Source of the DNA: a virus
Length of the DNA stretch: 64,000 nucleotides
Direction: 5' to 3' (one strand)
Virus record (IMG/VR): IMGVR_UViG_3300046506_000327
Location: 1-64,000 of that record
The notes under the pieces are model-generated. The model saw only the letters and a list, made by a program, of their open reading frames with translations, searched no databases and was not told where the DNA came from. Numbering within the stretch: the first letter of the stretch is position 1; each line of letters opens with the position of its first letter. Made by a program: the position numbers and the translations under genes. Positions 45,208-53,851 of the stretch are shown in pieces.

Positions 45208-47112
45208 CTAGAGCGTGGTGGGTGTGCTGGGGCGGAGGCCGAGGCGAGCGGCGTGGCGGGCCGTCCCGACAAAGGTGACCACCTCGGTCGCTTCCCAGCC
45301 GACTGCGGGCAGTTGCGGCATGAACCGCTTGTGCCGGTCGACGTATTGCAGCGTCATATGGGCCGTCCAGCCGTGCTCACTGGGAAGGCGGTACCCGTAT
45401 CGCTCCAGGTAGTCGGCCAGACTGACGTGCATCTGTACCCCGCCAGGTATATCGGGGTGAGCCCACAGGACGTGCTGGTCTTTGTAGGCGTTGTTGAACG
45501 TGCCAACGCCTCCGATGTGGATCGTAACTGCCTTTTGCCGCATTGCCCAGGCCGAAACCAGTTGGGGCAGCAATGCCAGCTGCTCCTTGGTGTAGTCGGC
45601 CGCATTGCCCAGGTACGCCAGAGTGATATGCAGGTCATCGACCAATTGCCCGCCGTGCAGGGCGAGTTGCTCGGCCACCTCGGGCGGTGGAACGAACGCA
45701 ACCATCACGCCATCGCCGTTCGCAACGGCAGCCGCCTGCCGCTGCAGCAGGCGCTCCTCGGCCTCGGTCAGTTGCAGGGAGGCGGTGTGATGCGTCGGCT
45801 CGGTCCACTCCTCGTCGGGACCGTGGACGGCAGGATGCTCGATATGAGGGCCGTTGTAGCCCCACTCGTTGATGTCGTTGCCGTCGGTGTGGACGTGCTT
45901 GGCCGGGACGGTGGCCTTGAGGACCGGCCAGTCTTTCGAGGGGTCGTCTGGATGCATGCCGTGCTCGCGGGCGTACTGGGAAGACGTGCTGACCCAGTCT
46001 CCGGTGCGGATGTGGCTGACACCGTGTGGGACTGAGCGGTAGATGGTCACTGGGGTGTCCGGCTTCCCCTTGGTCCGGTGGACGGCCGCCAGGGATTCCT
46101 CGTGGGGCTCCCCAATGCTGCCCCAGTCGGGGTTGTCGAGGTCCTCCTGATTGAAGGCGCCCCCCTCCCCGCTGGGGTGGGTCGGATCGTGTAGCGGAGC
46201 ATTGTGAGGGCCTGGAGCCCGGTGCATCATCTTGCCGTCGTCGTCCACGGAAGCAGTCTGCTGCAGGTTTGCCGTCCGGAAGAAGTCCGTCAGGCCGGAC
46301 AGGCGCTTCTGGGCGGCCTCGTAGTTGTGGGGGCCGATGTGGCCGATGAACAGCCGGTGCGCGCTCTCGGGCGAGGTGGGGTTGCCGTCGGCGTCCTCGA
46401 AGCGGTGGGTGACGCGGTGCAGGAAGTCGGCGCGGGACGAGCGCCAGCCGCCGTTCTCCCACTGCCCTCCGTTGAGGGCGTGGTCGTACTTGTGCTGCTC
46501 GCCGCGTGCGAGGCGGTCGATGGTGTTGAGGGTCTTCTCCTGGACCTCGGGGTGGAGGCCGTCGAAGTCCTTCTCTGCGCCCTTGTGGAACTCCACCGGC
46601 AGGGAGCCGCCCTCGTGGCTGGCGCCCAGGCGCTGCTCGGCGTCGGCGACGTTGTGTCCGGCGTAGCCGACGTGGAGGGTCTTAGTGTCGGGGTCGGTGC
46701 GGTGGACGACCTGGTGGCCGCCGGAGGTGATGGCGGCGTGCCAGCCCTCCAGCGGGTGGGAGAGCGGGTAGCTGGTCACGCCGGAGCGGCCGTGCTGCAG
46801 GGCGGTGATGGTGTCCTGCACGTGGCGGGCGCCGCCTCCGAGGCGGTCGAGGTCGCCCTGCAGCTCCGGGTGGCGCTCTACTTCTGCTGCTGCGCGGACA
46901 CGGCGGCCCGGTGCCGCAGCTCGTTCAGGCTGACCGGGCTGCGGTCGCTGGCCGTCTCGTGCCGGTGCAGCAGCTCGGCCTCGATATCCGGCGCGATCAG
47001 CTCCGGGGTGGTCGGCAGCTCGTCCTGCGGCAGGGTCGTTTCGTGCATGGTCCCCTCCATGGGAGGCATCGTACGCGCCACGGAAGTGGGCGACGGCGTT
47101 GAACTCGGTCAT
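45208..47112 (-). CDS. Polyvalent protein: YoeB-like + ADP-ribosyltransferase + 2H phosphoesterase, 634 aa
   Basis: Residues 172-265 resemble a YoeB/RelE-type toxin (VEFHKGAEKDFDGL ... GGWRSSRADFLHRVTHRFED ... IGHIGPHNY). Residues 350-420 have the R-S-E ADP-ribosyltransferase pattern (TIYRS, STSS, NDINEWGY). Residues 468-600 are a 2H phosphoesterase/RNA ligase with two H-x-T motifs (LHITLAY, AHMTLQY). The N-terminal MTEFNAVAHFRGAY resembles that of the next protein. Residues 24-80 look out of frame and overlap a separate ORF; a GTG at 46821 is an alternative start (537 aa). Placed after the terminase. Confidence 0.7.
   Translation of the reverse strand: MTEFNAVAHFRGAYDASHGGDHARNDPAAGRAADHPGADRAGYRGRAAAPARDGQRPQPGQPERAAAPGRRVRAAAEVERHPELQGDLDRLGGGARHVQDTITALQHGRSGVTSYPLSHPLEGWHAAITSGGHQVVHRTDPDTKTLHVGYAGHNVADAEQRLGASHEGGSLPVEFHKGAEKDFDGLHPEVQEKTLNTIDRLARGEQHKYDHALNGGQWENGGWRSSRADFLHRVTHRFEDADGNPTSPESAHRLFIGHIGPHNYEAAQKRLSGLTDFFRTANLQQTASVDDDGKMMHRAPGPHNAPLHDPTHPSGEGGAFNQEDLDNPDWGSIGEPHEESLAAVHRTKGKPDTPVTIYRSVPHGVSHIRTGDWVSTSSQYAREHGMHPDDPSKDWPVLKATVPAKHVHTDGNDINEWGYNGPHIEHPAVHGPDEEWTEPTHHTASLQLTEAEERLLQRQAAAVANGDGVMVAFVPPPEVAEQLALHGGQLVDDLHITLAYLGNAADYTKEQLALLPQLVSAWAMRQKAVTIHIGGVGTFNNAYKDQHVLWAHPDIPGGVQMHVSLADYLERYGYRLPSEHGWTAHMTLQYVDRHKRFMPQLPAVGWEATEVVTFVGTARHAARLGLRPSTPTTL
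46878..47048 (-). CDS. Nested 56-aa ORF, possible gene or frameshift remnant
   Basis: ATG at 47048 after GGAGGGGACC. Encodes a helical acidic protein starting MHETTLPQDELPTTPELIAP and ending in AQQQK. Its third-position GC is high, unlike the overlapping frame of 45208-47112 here. Joining the frames would give a continuous protein (AQQQ then VERHPELQ), so either it is an independent gene or the region carries two compensating frameshifts. Confidence 0.5.
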   Translation of the reverse strand: MHETTLPQDELPTTPELIAPDIEAELLHRHETASDRSPVSLNELRHRAAVSAQQQK

Positions 47113-50100
47113 GCTGCGGTCTCCAGGTCCGTGGCGGCGGTCCCGTCGTGGGCGTGTTTCCAGTCGATGAGCTGCTGCAGCGGCTTGCCCGGGGCCTTGT
47201 CGAGGGCCTTCCAGGTCGCGTTCGCAGGATCGTAGAGGCCCGACCCCTCGGGGCCGAAAGCGCTGTGGCGGTCAGCGTGGAGGTAATCGTACAGCGCGGC
47301 GCCCTCGCGCTCGCGGACTTCGTCGGGCAGCTCGGCGATGGCCTTGATGAGCTTCTGCAGGGCGTCGAAGACGTCCCAGGTGGACTCGGGCAGCTTCTCG
47401 GGGCCGAAGTCGTCGGGGACCTCGACCGGCTCGACGGCCCACTCGTCGCGGGTGATGTCGTAGGCGGCATAGGGCTTGAGTGCCTTGATGTCGTACGAGC
47501 CCGGGTTGACGTACCAGGTGGATTCCCAGGGACCGGTCTCTTTGCCGTCCGGGCCGGGGAGCATGCGGGCGTCGTCGTTCAGGCCCTCGCGCAGCTCGTC
47601 GGTGAGCTTGGCGTCGACTGCATCATCGGGCTCGCCGGTGAAGTGGTCGACGTGGTAGTTGAGGGCCTCGTGGTCGACGCCGATGAGGATGTCGAGGTCG
47701 TTGTTGCCATACCAGTGGGAGGCCTCGGAGCCGGTGAGGTAGACGCGGGCCCAGGACTGCCAGGAGTCGCCGTACTTCGGTGTCCAGAAGCTGTTGAGCA
47801 GGCTCAGGAGGTGCTGGCGGACGATGGGGTGCATGCGGCGCTGCTCGTCGAACAGGCGCGGGTCCAGGCCCTTCTCCCCCGGCGCGAAGAAGTGGTCGCG
47901 GGGCAGCCATTCGTGGTGGTGCTTGTAGGGCTGGGTGTTGTCGGGGACCGGGGTAGCGCCGTGGCCGCCGTCGGTCAGTCGGCCATCGCAGGCGGCATCA
48001 TCCGGGCTGTTGGCGGGGACGGTGCGGCCACCGTCGCAGTGGTAGCACTCGAAGCCGGTGTCGTGCTCGCCGGTGCCGCCGCAGCAGGGGCACGGCTTGG
48101 TCGCGGCGGCCTGGCGGCGGATGGGCTCGCCGTGGACCTCGACGGCGTCGCCGGTGCCGGTGCGCCACTCGTGCTTGTCGCCGCCGGGGAAGCCCTGGGC
48201 GCCGGGCCGGGGGCGGAGGTGCAGGACAGCGAAGTTGGAGGGGTCCTTCTTGGCGAACGCCTCGCGATCGTTGGAGGTGAACAGGACCGACGGCTTGCCA
48301 TTGCCGGACCACTCGCGGGCTCGGGAGAACGCGCCGTACTCGTCGTGGCGTTCCTCGACGTTGGGGTCTCGTTCCCAGCCGGTGCCGACCTCTCGGCCGT
48401 CCTTGGTGACGCCGAAGTTCTTGTGGATGGTCGGGTGGGGGGTCCAGCCCTTTTCCTTGGCCTCGGTGTAGGTGGCGAAGCCGGGCTCCAGGCGCTTGCC
48501 GCGCCTCATGGAGTCCTGCGCGTATTCGTTGTGGCCGCCGGATACGCCGTGTTCGAACGCGTCGTGGAAGGGCTTCTCGGCGCCCTCGGCGTTCTGGGCT
48601 GCGCGGTGCAGGTCGGCGAAGGTGGTCTTGCCGTTGAGGTGGTCGTGGTATTCGTGCAGGGCGTCGAGCATGCTGTGGGCGTTGTCTTCGCGGTGGGTCA
48701 TGGACAGCCACTCAGGGGTGCCGCCCAGGCCGTGGCCGCGCCTCTGACCGAGTTCGTCGCCGCTCCTGAGGCCGTGGGCGGCGACCCCAGCGGCGTCGGT
48801 GGTGGTGTGGTACAGCTTCTGCGGCAGCGGCTGCCAGCCCTTGCCCTCCGAGTGCTGGCCAGTCCAGTCGTCCCGGGTGTCCTCGCGGGCGTCGCCGGTG
48901 TAGCCATGCTCGCGGGCCTGCATGTAGTCGAGGTGCCCGAGGGACAGGCCGCGCCGGACGCGGCTCTGGTGATCGGACCAGTCCTCGCCCTCCCCTCGCG
49001 CGAAGGACTCCGCCCCAGCGACCGTGGTGAGGGTAGCCATAGTCCGACCGCGCTGGACTCGCTTGCCGTCGGCGTAGCTCTTCCACCAGGCCTTGCCGTC
49101 GGGCGTGCGGTCGCCGTGATCTATAGGCGTGCCCGGGTGGCGGCGCTGCATTTCGTCCATGAGGGCGGAGCCGACGCCCTTGCGCTGGTGGTCCTCGTGA
49201 GTCTTCAGCTCATGGACAGTGATCTTGTTGTTTTTGCGGCGGGGCACCTGGTAGTCGAGGAAGCCCATTTCTTCGCCGGTCTCGGGGTGCAGGGCTTTGA
49301 GCTTGATCCTTGTCGGCCAGATCGAGCTGCCGGTGTCGGTCTCCTCGTGCTCAAAGTCGGGTGTGAGGGCGGCCTGCCGGGAGATGCTGTGGCGCTGCTC
49401 GATGCCTGCGCGGTCGGGGTGCCAGCGCAGCCAGTTCGTGGCGTCCTCGTGGCTCAGCTCGTGGGGCTTGACCCAACCGTCGCGCACAACGCCGTCGGTC
49501 ATGATGGCGTTGCTGTGGGCGTCGCTGTGCTCCTCGGGGGCGTCCCAGTCGACGTCGTCGAGGTCGTGGCCGGGGTAGTTGCTGTAGTGGTTGCCCGTTG
49601 CATGCTCGTGGGCGGCGACCGCGTGGGGGTCGGCGCCGTGCCACGGGGGCGGCATCTTGGCGTCACTGGCCGGGGCGTCGTGGTGGCCGTAGTCGATGTG
49701 GCCGTTGTTCTGGACCTCGGCGTGCTGGCCGACGGGGTGCCACTTCCAGTCGGGGTGGGTGCGCTCGGGGTGCATCGGGATGGGGTGCCCGTGGGGTTCG
49801 TCCTGGCCGTGCCAGACGTAGGCGCCGTCGATGTGGACGTGGCTGCCGGGCTTGAGGCGGACTTCGGCCTCGTGGTCCATGGAGCGCGTGCGTCCGTCCC
49901 AGGACGGGTGGGAGCGGGGGATGGTCTGTGCGGCCGGGTCATCGACGCGGCCCTGCCAGAACATGCGGCGCTGGCCCTGGCCCGGGGGCGGGGTGAAGGC
50001 GGAGTCGGGGTTGACGCTCCAGTGCAGGCCGACGCCGGAGTGCTGCAGGGCGTCGTGGGGTGCGCCCTCGCGGGCCTCTCCGCGCCAGATGGTGGTACCC

Positions 50101-50255
50101 GGGACGGGGTTCTTGGCCAGCTGCAGGGCGCGGTGTCGGTGCTCAATGAAGTCCGGGTGGCCGAGGGCGTCCTCCTGCTCTGGCGGGAGCTGGGGGCGCG
50201 GCGAAATCTCGCCTGCAGCCCGCTGGAAGAAGCCGATCGCGCTGATGTCCGTCAT
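47109..50255 (-). CDS. Polyvalent protein: ART-like + GNAT + ART-like + zinc + nucleotidyltransferase, 1048 aa
   Basis: Residues 50-140: ADP-ribosyltransferase-like (TTIWRGE, GLHWSVNP, DHEAEVRL). Residues 312-395: GNAT acetyltransferase (HELKTHEDHQRKGVGSALMD). Residues 478-710: second ART-like domain (KLYHTTTDAAGVAAHGLRSG, EWLSMTHRED). Residues 722-743: DnaJ-like zinc module (CPCCGGTG, CYHCDGG). Residues 805-960: polymerase-beta-type nucleotidyltransferase (TGSEASHWYGNNDLDILIGV, Gly-Ser plus Asp-x-Asp). Phages pack or inject such 'polyvalent' proteins to disarm the host (Iyer, Aravind). Downstream of the terminase after a hairpin. Confidence 0.75.
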   Translation of the reverse strand: MTDISAIGFFQRAAGEISPRPQLPPEQEDALGHPDFIEHRHRALQLAKNPVPGTTIWRGEAREGAPHDALQHSGVGLHWSVNPDSAFTPPPGQGQRRMFWQGRVDDPAAQTIPRSHPSWDGRTRSMDHEAEVRLKPGSHVHIDGAYVWHGQDEPHGHPIPMHPERTHPDWKWHPVGQHAEVQNNGHIDYGHHDAPASDAKMPPPWHGADPHAVAAHEHATGNHYSNYPGHDLDDVDWDAPEEHSDAHSNAIMTDGVVRDGWVKPHELSHEDATNWLRWHPDRAGIEQRHSISRQAALTPDFEHEETDTGSSIWPTRIKLKALHPETGEEMGFLDYQVPRRKNNKITVHELKTHEDHQRKGVGSALMDEMQRRHPGTPIDHGDRTPDGKAWWKSYADGKRVQRGRTMATLTTVAGAESFARGEGEDWSDHQSRVRRGLSLGHLDYMQAREHGYTGDAREDTRDDWTGQHSEGKGWQPLPQKLYHTTTDAAGVAAHGLRSGDELGQRRGHGLGGTPEWLSMTHREDNAHSMLDALHEYHDHLNGKTTFADLHRAAQNAEGAEKPFHDAFEHGVSGGHNEYAQDSMRRGKRLEPGFATYTEAKEKGWTPHPTIHKNFGVTKDGREVGTGWERDPNVEERHDEYGAFSRAREWSGNGKPSVLFTSNDREAFAKKDPSNFAVLHLRPRPGAQGFPGGDKHEWRTGTGDAVEVHGEPIRRQAAATKPCPCCGGTGEHDTGFECYHCDGGRTVPANSPDDAACDGRLTDGGHGATPVPDNTQPYKHHHEWLPRDHFFAPGEKGLDPRLFDEQRRMHPIVRQHLLSLLNSFWTPKYGDSWQSWARVYLTGSEASHWYGNNDLDILIGVDHEALNYHVDHFTGEPDDAVDAKLTDELREGLNDDARMLPGPDGKETGPWESTWYVNPGSYDIKALKPYAAYDITRDEWAVEPVEVPDDFGPEKLPESTWDVFDALQKLIKAIAELPDEVREREGAALYDYLHADRHSAFGPEGSGLYDPANATWKALDKAPGKPLQQLIDWKHAHDGTAATDLETAA

Positions 50256-50311
50256 CCCTGCACCTCCAGCCCTTCACGTCGGTGAAGAGCTGGTGGACAT
50301 GGGAATGGGAG

Positions 50312-50341
50312 AGCCCCCCGGCGGTACCTGTCCGGGGGGCT
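50312..50341. terminator. Hairpin between terminase and polyvalent gene
   Basis: AGCCCCCCGG / CCGGGGGGCT with a 10-nt loop. T-rich only on the plus-strand side. In the 295-base gap 50256-50550 nothing else stands out. Confidence 0.6.
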
Positions 50342-50550
50342 TCTCGTGTCTCGTGAGACGTTTTAAGTAGTGGTCAGTCCCGCCAGACTCCACCACACCC
50401 CGGCGCCATCCAGCCGACCTGATCGGTCAGTCACCGGGTGGCACGTTGAGGCACGCCTGCCAGCTGCAGTGCTTACGCCGCAGCCCTTATTCACGAGACG
50501 ACGCCATCGTGCCACGGAGTTTTCCTCTCGGGCAAGGCAGCCATTCCTGC

Positions 50551-52752
50551 TCAGCGGCGATATCCGGACCTTGTGCGACCGAGACCTTGATCCCAGCCCT
50601 GGCGTCCGGTACGGGTGCGCGTGAAGGATCGCAGAGCGTCCAGGCGGCCCTGCATGTCCTGGTCAGGCATGGCCAGGTCAGGGGTGCGGGCGCTGGATCC
50701 GTGCAGGCCGCCCATCATGGCGCCAGTGGGCATGGCGCCGTTGAGCATCTCCTTGTAGCCCTCGATCCAGTCGCCGATGAGGGCGAAGGTTGTGATCATG
50801 ATCGCATCGGCGATGTCCTTGGTCTGGACGGGGCCGATGGTGGGGTGATCGACGCGGTTAATGCCGGGCTTCTTCTGGAGGAACTTCAGCTCCAGCATGC
50901 CCTCTTCGTGCTCGGGCGCGTGGACGAGGCCCATGTTGATCGCGGCCTTGAAGGTCTCGGCGTAGCGCCAGTTGAGCTGGTTGGTGGCTGTGCGCTCCCA
51001 GATGTTGACCTTCTTGGGCAGGCGCGTTCTGGCGGTCCGCTTGACGAGTGACTGGATGGATCCGACCGACTGGTACTGGTCGAAGGTGAAGTCCTCGGGG
51101 GCGAAGGGGACGATCATGTCGTCCCAGATCCAGTCCTCGACCTCCTCGTAGTCGATGGTGTGGCCAGGAAAGTCGGCCGGATCGAAGTAGTGGATCTTGT
51201 CGAAGACGACGTGGGGGCGCCCCTCGGCGTCGATCTCTGTATGGGCGAGGGCGACGCCGAAGCGGCAGTTGACGGAGCTGGGGTCGGCGTGGCCCTTGTA
51301 CGTGTAGGCAAGGATGCCCTGGGTGGTGGGCAGGATGAGCGGGCTACCGTAATCGGCGGGGCGCTCGTGCCACGGACCGAAGACGGATTCGACCTTGTCC
51401 GGATTGAGGTAGGCGTCCAGGACGGTGGCCCACTGGGCTCGGCGCTCGACGGCGAAAGTGTCGGGGTCGGCCTTCTCCAGTTTGCGCATCTCTTCGTCGA
51501 AGTTCTGGATGGCGCCCTTGAGGGGCTTGAAGCCGGGCGGGTCGCAGTCGACGTACTCGCCGTTGTCGCCGGTGAATCCCTCGGGGAAGAGGGGCAGCTC
51601 GTGGGCGATCTGCCAGTCGAGGTAGACGTCCCAGCTGGGGAGCTGGATCATCATGACGTTCGCGTAGGTGGGGGTGCCGTCGTCCTCGTAGCTGGTGGCG
51701 CGCAGCCAGTTGTCGTAGAACTTGCCGCTCATCTCCCATGGCGAGCTGGGCTCGACGATGAAGCCGTCCTTGCCGAACTGGTCGAGGGAGGGGGTGGAGG
51801 CGTCGTAGACCTCTCCGGCGGAGCGGTTGGCGCCTGAGTTGACGACGTGGGCCATCTCGTCGAAGCCGAGGATCATGGAGGCGGGGCCACGGCCTGCCAT
51901 GACGGTGGATTCCTTGGGCAGGATGTGGAAGGTGGCCATGTCCATGGCGGTCTTGATGCCGCGCTTGCGCATGTCTTCCATGCGGATGAAGTCGTTCGGC
52001 GCGTAGACGGAGAGCTTCTCGCCGAGGCTGTCGGCGATGTACGGGGCGAAGCACGGGCCGCCGGTAACGACGTTGACGAGGTCGCGCCACAGGTTCTGCT
52101 TGGCCTGGTCGCGCTTACCGGCGAAGATCAGCACGGCGAGCTTCTTGTCGCGGTCGACGCCGTAGAACTCCTGGGGGTCGCCCTTGGCCATGTAGCACCA
52201 CAGGACGTAGGCCATGGCCAGGGCGCTGATGTGGCCCTTGCCTGCGCGGCGGCCCATGACCAGGAGGATCTCTTTGAACCAGCTGTAGCCGAGGGCCTTG
52301 CAGGCGCGCATGCGGCCCAGGAGGTCCGGGGAGCCGGACAGGGGCATCTTGGGGGCGTCCTCGTTGCCTTCCAGCAGGGCCTGGGCGGCGATGGCGTCGA
52401 GGGCCTCGGTCATGATGCCGTCGACCTCGGCTGCGAGGGCGTCTTCGGGGCTGGTCTCGGCGAGTTCGGCGGCGCGGGCGGCGCGCTGTTCGTTGGAGGA
52501 CTTGGCGGTGCGGTAGGACTCGTCCCACTCGGCGACGACCCGGTAGTCGTAGTCCGTGAAGAGGTCTTCACGCAGGAAGAAGACCTTCAGGAGAGTGGCC
52601 TGCCTCGGGTAGAGGTTCGGCCGGTTCAGGTACCTCTGCGAGACCACGAACGTAATCGGGTCGGGGACCTCCAGGCCCAGGAACAGCTGGTGGATCTCCG
52701 TCGGATCGAAGTTCGCCAGGGGCGAGTTGTCCTCGTTGTTCTTGCTGGTCAT
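50551..52752 (-). CDS. Terminase large subunit, 733 aa
   Basis: Walker A GRRAGKGH (residues 167-174), Walker B ILGFDEMAH (294-302) with the catalytic Glu, and a C-terminal nuclease part (GVALAHTEIDAEGRPHVVFD, EDWIWDDMIVPFAPEDFTFD ... KDIADAIMITTFALIG) with the Asp residues of an RNase-H-like fold. Cuts and packages phage DNA into the capsid. Preceded by tandem ACCGTTA repeats and a divergent promoter region. Longer than usual (about 550), mostly at the N-terminus. Confidence 0.9.
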   Translation of the reverse strand: MTSKNNEDNSPLANFDPTEIHQLFLGLEVPDPITFVVSQRYLNRPNLYPRQATLLKVFFLREDLFTDYDYRVVAEWDESYRTAKSSNEQRAARAAELAETSPEDALAAEVDGIMTEALDAIAAQALLEGNEDAPKMPLSGSPDLLGRMRACKALGYSWFKEILLVMGRRAGKGHISALAMAYVLWCYMAKGDPQEFYGVDRDKKLAVLIFAGKRDQAKQNLWRDLVNVVTGGPCFAPYIADSLGEKLSVYAPNDFIRMEDMRKRGIKTAMDMATFHILPKESTVMAGRGPASMILGFDEMAHVVNSGANRSAGEVYDASTPSLDQFGKDGFIVEPSSPWEMSGKFYDNWLRATSYEDDGTPTYANVMMIQLPSWDVYLDWQIAHELPLFPEGFTGDNGEYVDCDPPGFKPLKGAIQNFDEEMRKLEKADPDTFAVERRAQWATVLDAYLNPDKVESVFGPWHERPADYGSPLILPTTQGILAYTYKGHADPSSVNCRFGVALAHTEIDAEGRPHVVFDKIHYFDPADFPGHTIDYEEVEDWIWDDMIVPFAPEDFTFDQYQSVGSIQSLVKRTARTRLPKKVNIWERTATNQLNWRYAETFKAAINMGLVHAPEHEEGMLELKFLQKKPGINRVDHPTIGPVQTKDIADAIMITTFALIGDWIEGYKEMLNGAMPTGAMMGGLHGSSARTPDLAMPDQDMQGRLDALRSFTRTRTGRQGWDQGLGRTRSGYRR

Positions 52753-52809
52753 GGCGGCGGCCCTCCTCGCCCATTGGGGCGCCGGAGCGGCCTCTCACAG
52801 CAGCCAGCA

Positions 52810-52827
52810 ACCGTTATCCGACCGTTA
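52810..52827. promoter_or_regulatory. Tandem ACCGTTA repeats upstream of terminase
   Basis: ACCGTTA at 52810-52816 and 52821-52827, 11 nt apart, i.e. one helical turn. Placed 60-75 nt upstream of the terminase start; suits an activator or an alternative sigma site for late genes. No -35/-10 pair is obvious on the minus strand. Confidence 0.5.
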
Positions 52828-52983
52828 CAAATGAGGTGCGGGCAGCGCTCCCGGCCGAAAACGGGCTCTTCCGGAGCCCCGTTCGTTCCCCGGCGCACCC
52901 CCGTCGCCGCTCCGGCCGCGCTCCGGCCGCCGAATCGCCGAAACAGGCTTCCTCAGCCCTCCCCCGGCCGCCGGGCAGGGGCT

Positions 52984-53034
52984 TTGACCTGGGGCTTCGC
53001 TCCCCTACTGTGGTCTCACCGGGTTGGCCAACCC
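52984..53034 (+). promoter_or_regulatory. Promoter with palindromic operator for 53067
   Basis: TTGACC (52984-52989), 16-nt spacer, TACTGT (53006-53011), followed by the 14-nt perfect palindrome GGGTTGGCCAACCC (53021-53034) at about the transcription start. Repressible plus-strand promoter. Confidence 0.65.
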
Positions 53035-53066
53035 TCCTTGTAGACACACGAGTTGAGGAGCCCGAG

Positions 53067-53273
53067 ATGGCGAAGAAGAAGCTCACCGGCACGCTGACGG
53101 TCACCTTCAAGGTGAAGCAGACCGACGGCTCCGTCCCCGAGACGCTGGACGCCCTGGAGGAGTGGGTCGAGAGCGAGTGGGGCGGCCTGGAGGTCTACGT
53201 CGCCGACCCCGGCGAGGAGGACGAGACCGTGGTGGAGCTGGAGATCGAGAAGATCACGGTCACCACGAACTGA
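53067..53273 (+). CDS. Small protein, 68 aa
   Basis: ATG at 53067 after GAGGAGCCCG. Strand-helix-strand pattern: KKKLTGTLTVTFKVKQTDGS, ETLDALEEWVESEWGGLEVY, then acidic TVVELEIEKITVTTN. The only plus-strand gene in the right arm, with its own operator and terminator. Could be a regulator of late genes or an anti-defence protein; not recognised. Confidence 0.65.
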   Translation: MAKKKLTGTLTVTFKVKQTDGSVPETLDALEEWVESEWGGLEVYVADPGEEDETVVELEIEKITVTTN

Positions 53274-53285
53274 CCCGGGCGCAGC

Positions 53286-53321
53286 GAGGCCCCTCCCCGG
53301 TGCTCGTCGGGGAGGGGCCTC
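53286..53321. terminator. Convergent terminator hairpin
   Basis: GAGGCCCCTCCCCG / CGGGGAGGGGCCTC, 14 bp, between the ends of 53067-53273 and 53333-53812; may serve both strands. Confidence 0.8.
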
Positions 53322-53332
53322 GGGCTCTTGGG

Positions 53333-53812
53333 CTACTTCGCCGGGCTGGTCACCGACGGCTGGCCCTGGACGCCGGAGACCAGCGGCACGCCGTTGGCGC
53401 CGGAGGGGATGTAGACCACCGAGGAGTTCTTGCCGCTCTTGGCGATCTCCTTGAGGGCCTCGGTCATCTCGAACTGCACGTACAGCGGGGTCAGGGTCTT
53501 GGCGATCTCGTCCTGGGACTCGCGGATGCCCTTGGCGTTCTCGAACCGGATCTGGGCCTGCTGCTGGGCGACCTTGACCCGCTGCTGCTGGTTCTTGATC
53601 TGGATCGCGGTGACGGTGACGTCGTTGCTGGCCTTGATCCGGGCGACCGTGGCGGCGTTCTTGGCGTCGGTGACCGACTGGTAGCGGCCGAACGCCTTGA
53701 AGCCCGCGACGGCGCCCATGATGATGCCTATGAGCACCAGGAGGCTGACCAGGGCGTAGACGCCGATGCGGACCGGGCTGATGCCGTCGTTCTCGCGGCG
53801 CGTGTCGTACAT
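53333..53812 (-). CDS. SPFH/prohibitin-like membrane protein, 159 aa
   Basis: ATG at 53812. One TM helix (about 17-40, IGVYALVSLLVLIGIIMGAV), then a long coiled coil (KNAATVARIKASNDVTVTAI ... RVKVAQQQAQIRFENAKGIR), and a C-terminal EALKEIAKSGKNSSVVYIPS, as at the C-terminal end of SPFH proteins. The N-terminal SPFH core is short or missing. Could organise the host membrane during infection. I recall similar ORFs in actinophages. Confidence 0.6.
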   Translation of the reverse strand: MYDTRRENDGISPVRIGVYALVSLLVLIGIIMGAVAGFKAFGRYQSVTDAKNAATVARIKASNDVTVTAIQIKNQQQRVKVAQQQAQIRFENAKGIRESQDEIAKTLTPLYVQFEMTEALKEIAKSGKNSSVVYIPSGANGVPLVSGVQGQPSVTSPAK

Positions 53813-53851
53813 GGGGTTCCCCTTTTTCAACGGTTCGACGGAAAAATGGAT

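Noticed and set aside
45198-45220. ACTCTAGAG near 45205 as promoter of 44351-45169
   Set aside because: Lacks the palindromic core and lies between two genes of a continuous operon.
47148-50285. 1045-codon plus-strand frame opposite the polyvalent gene
   Set aside because: Val/Gly/Ala-rich product without domains; the minus frame has several clear enzyme domains.
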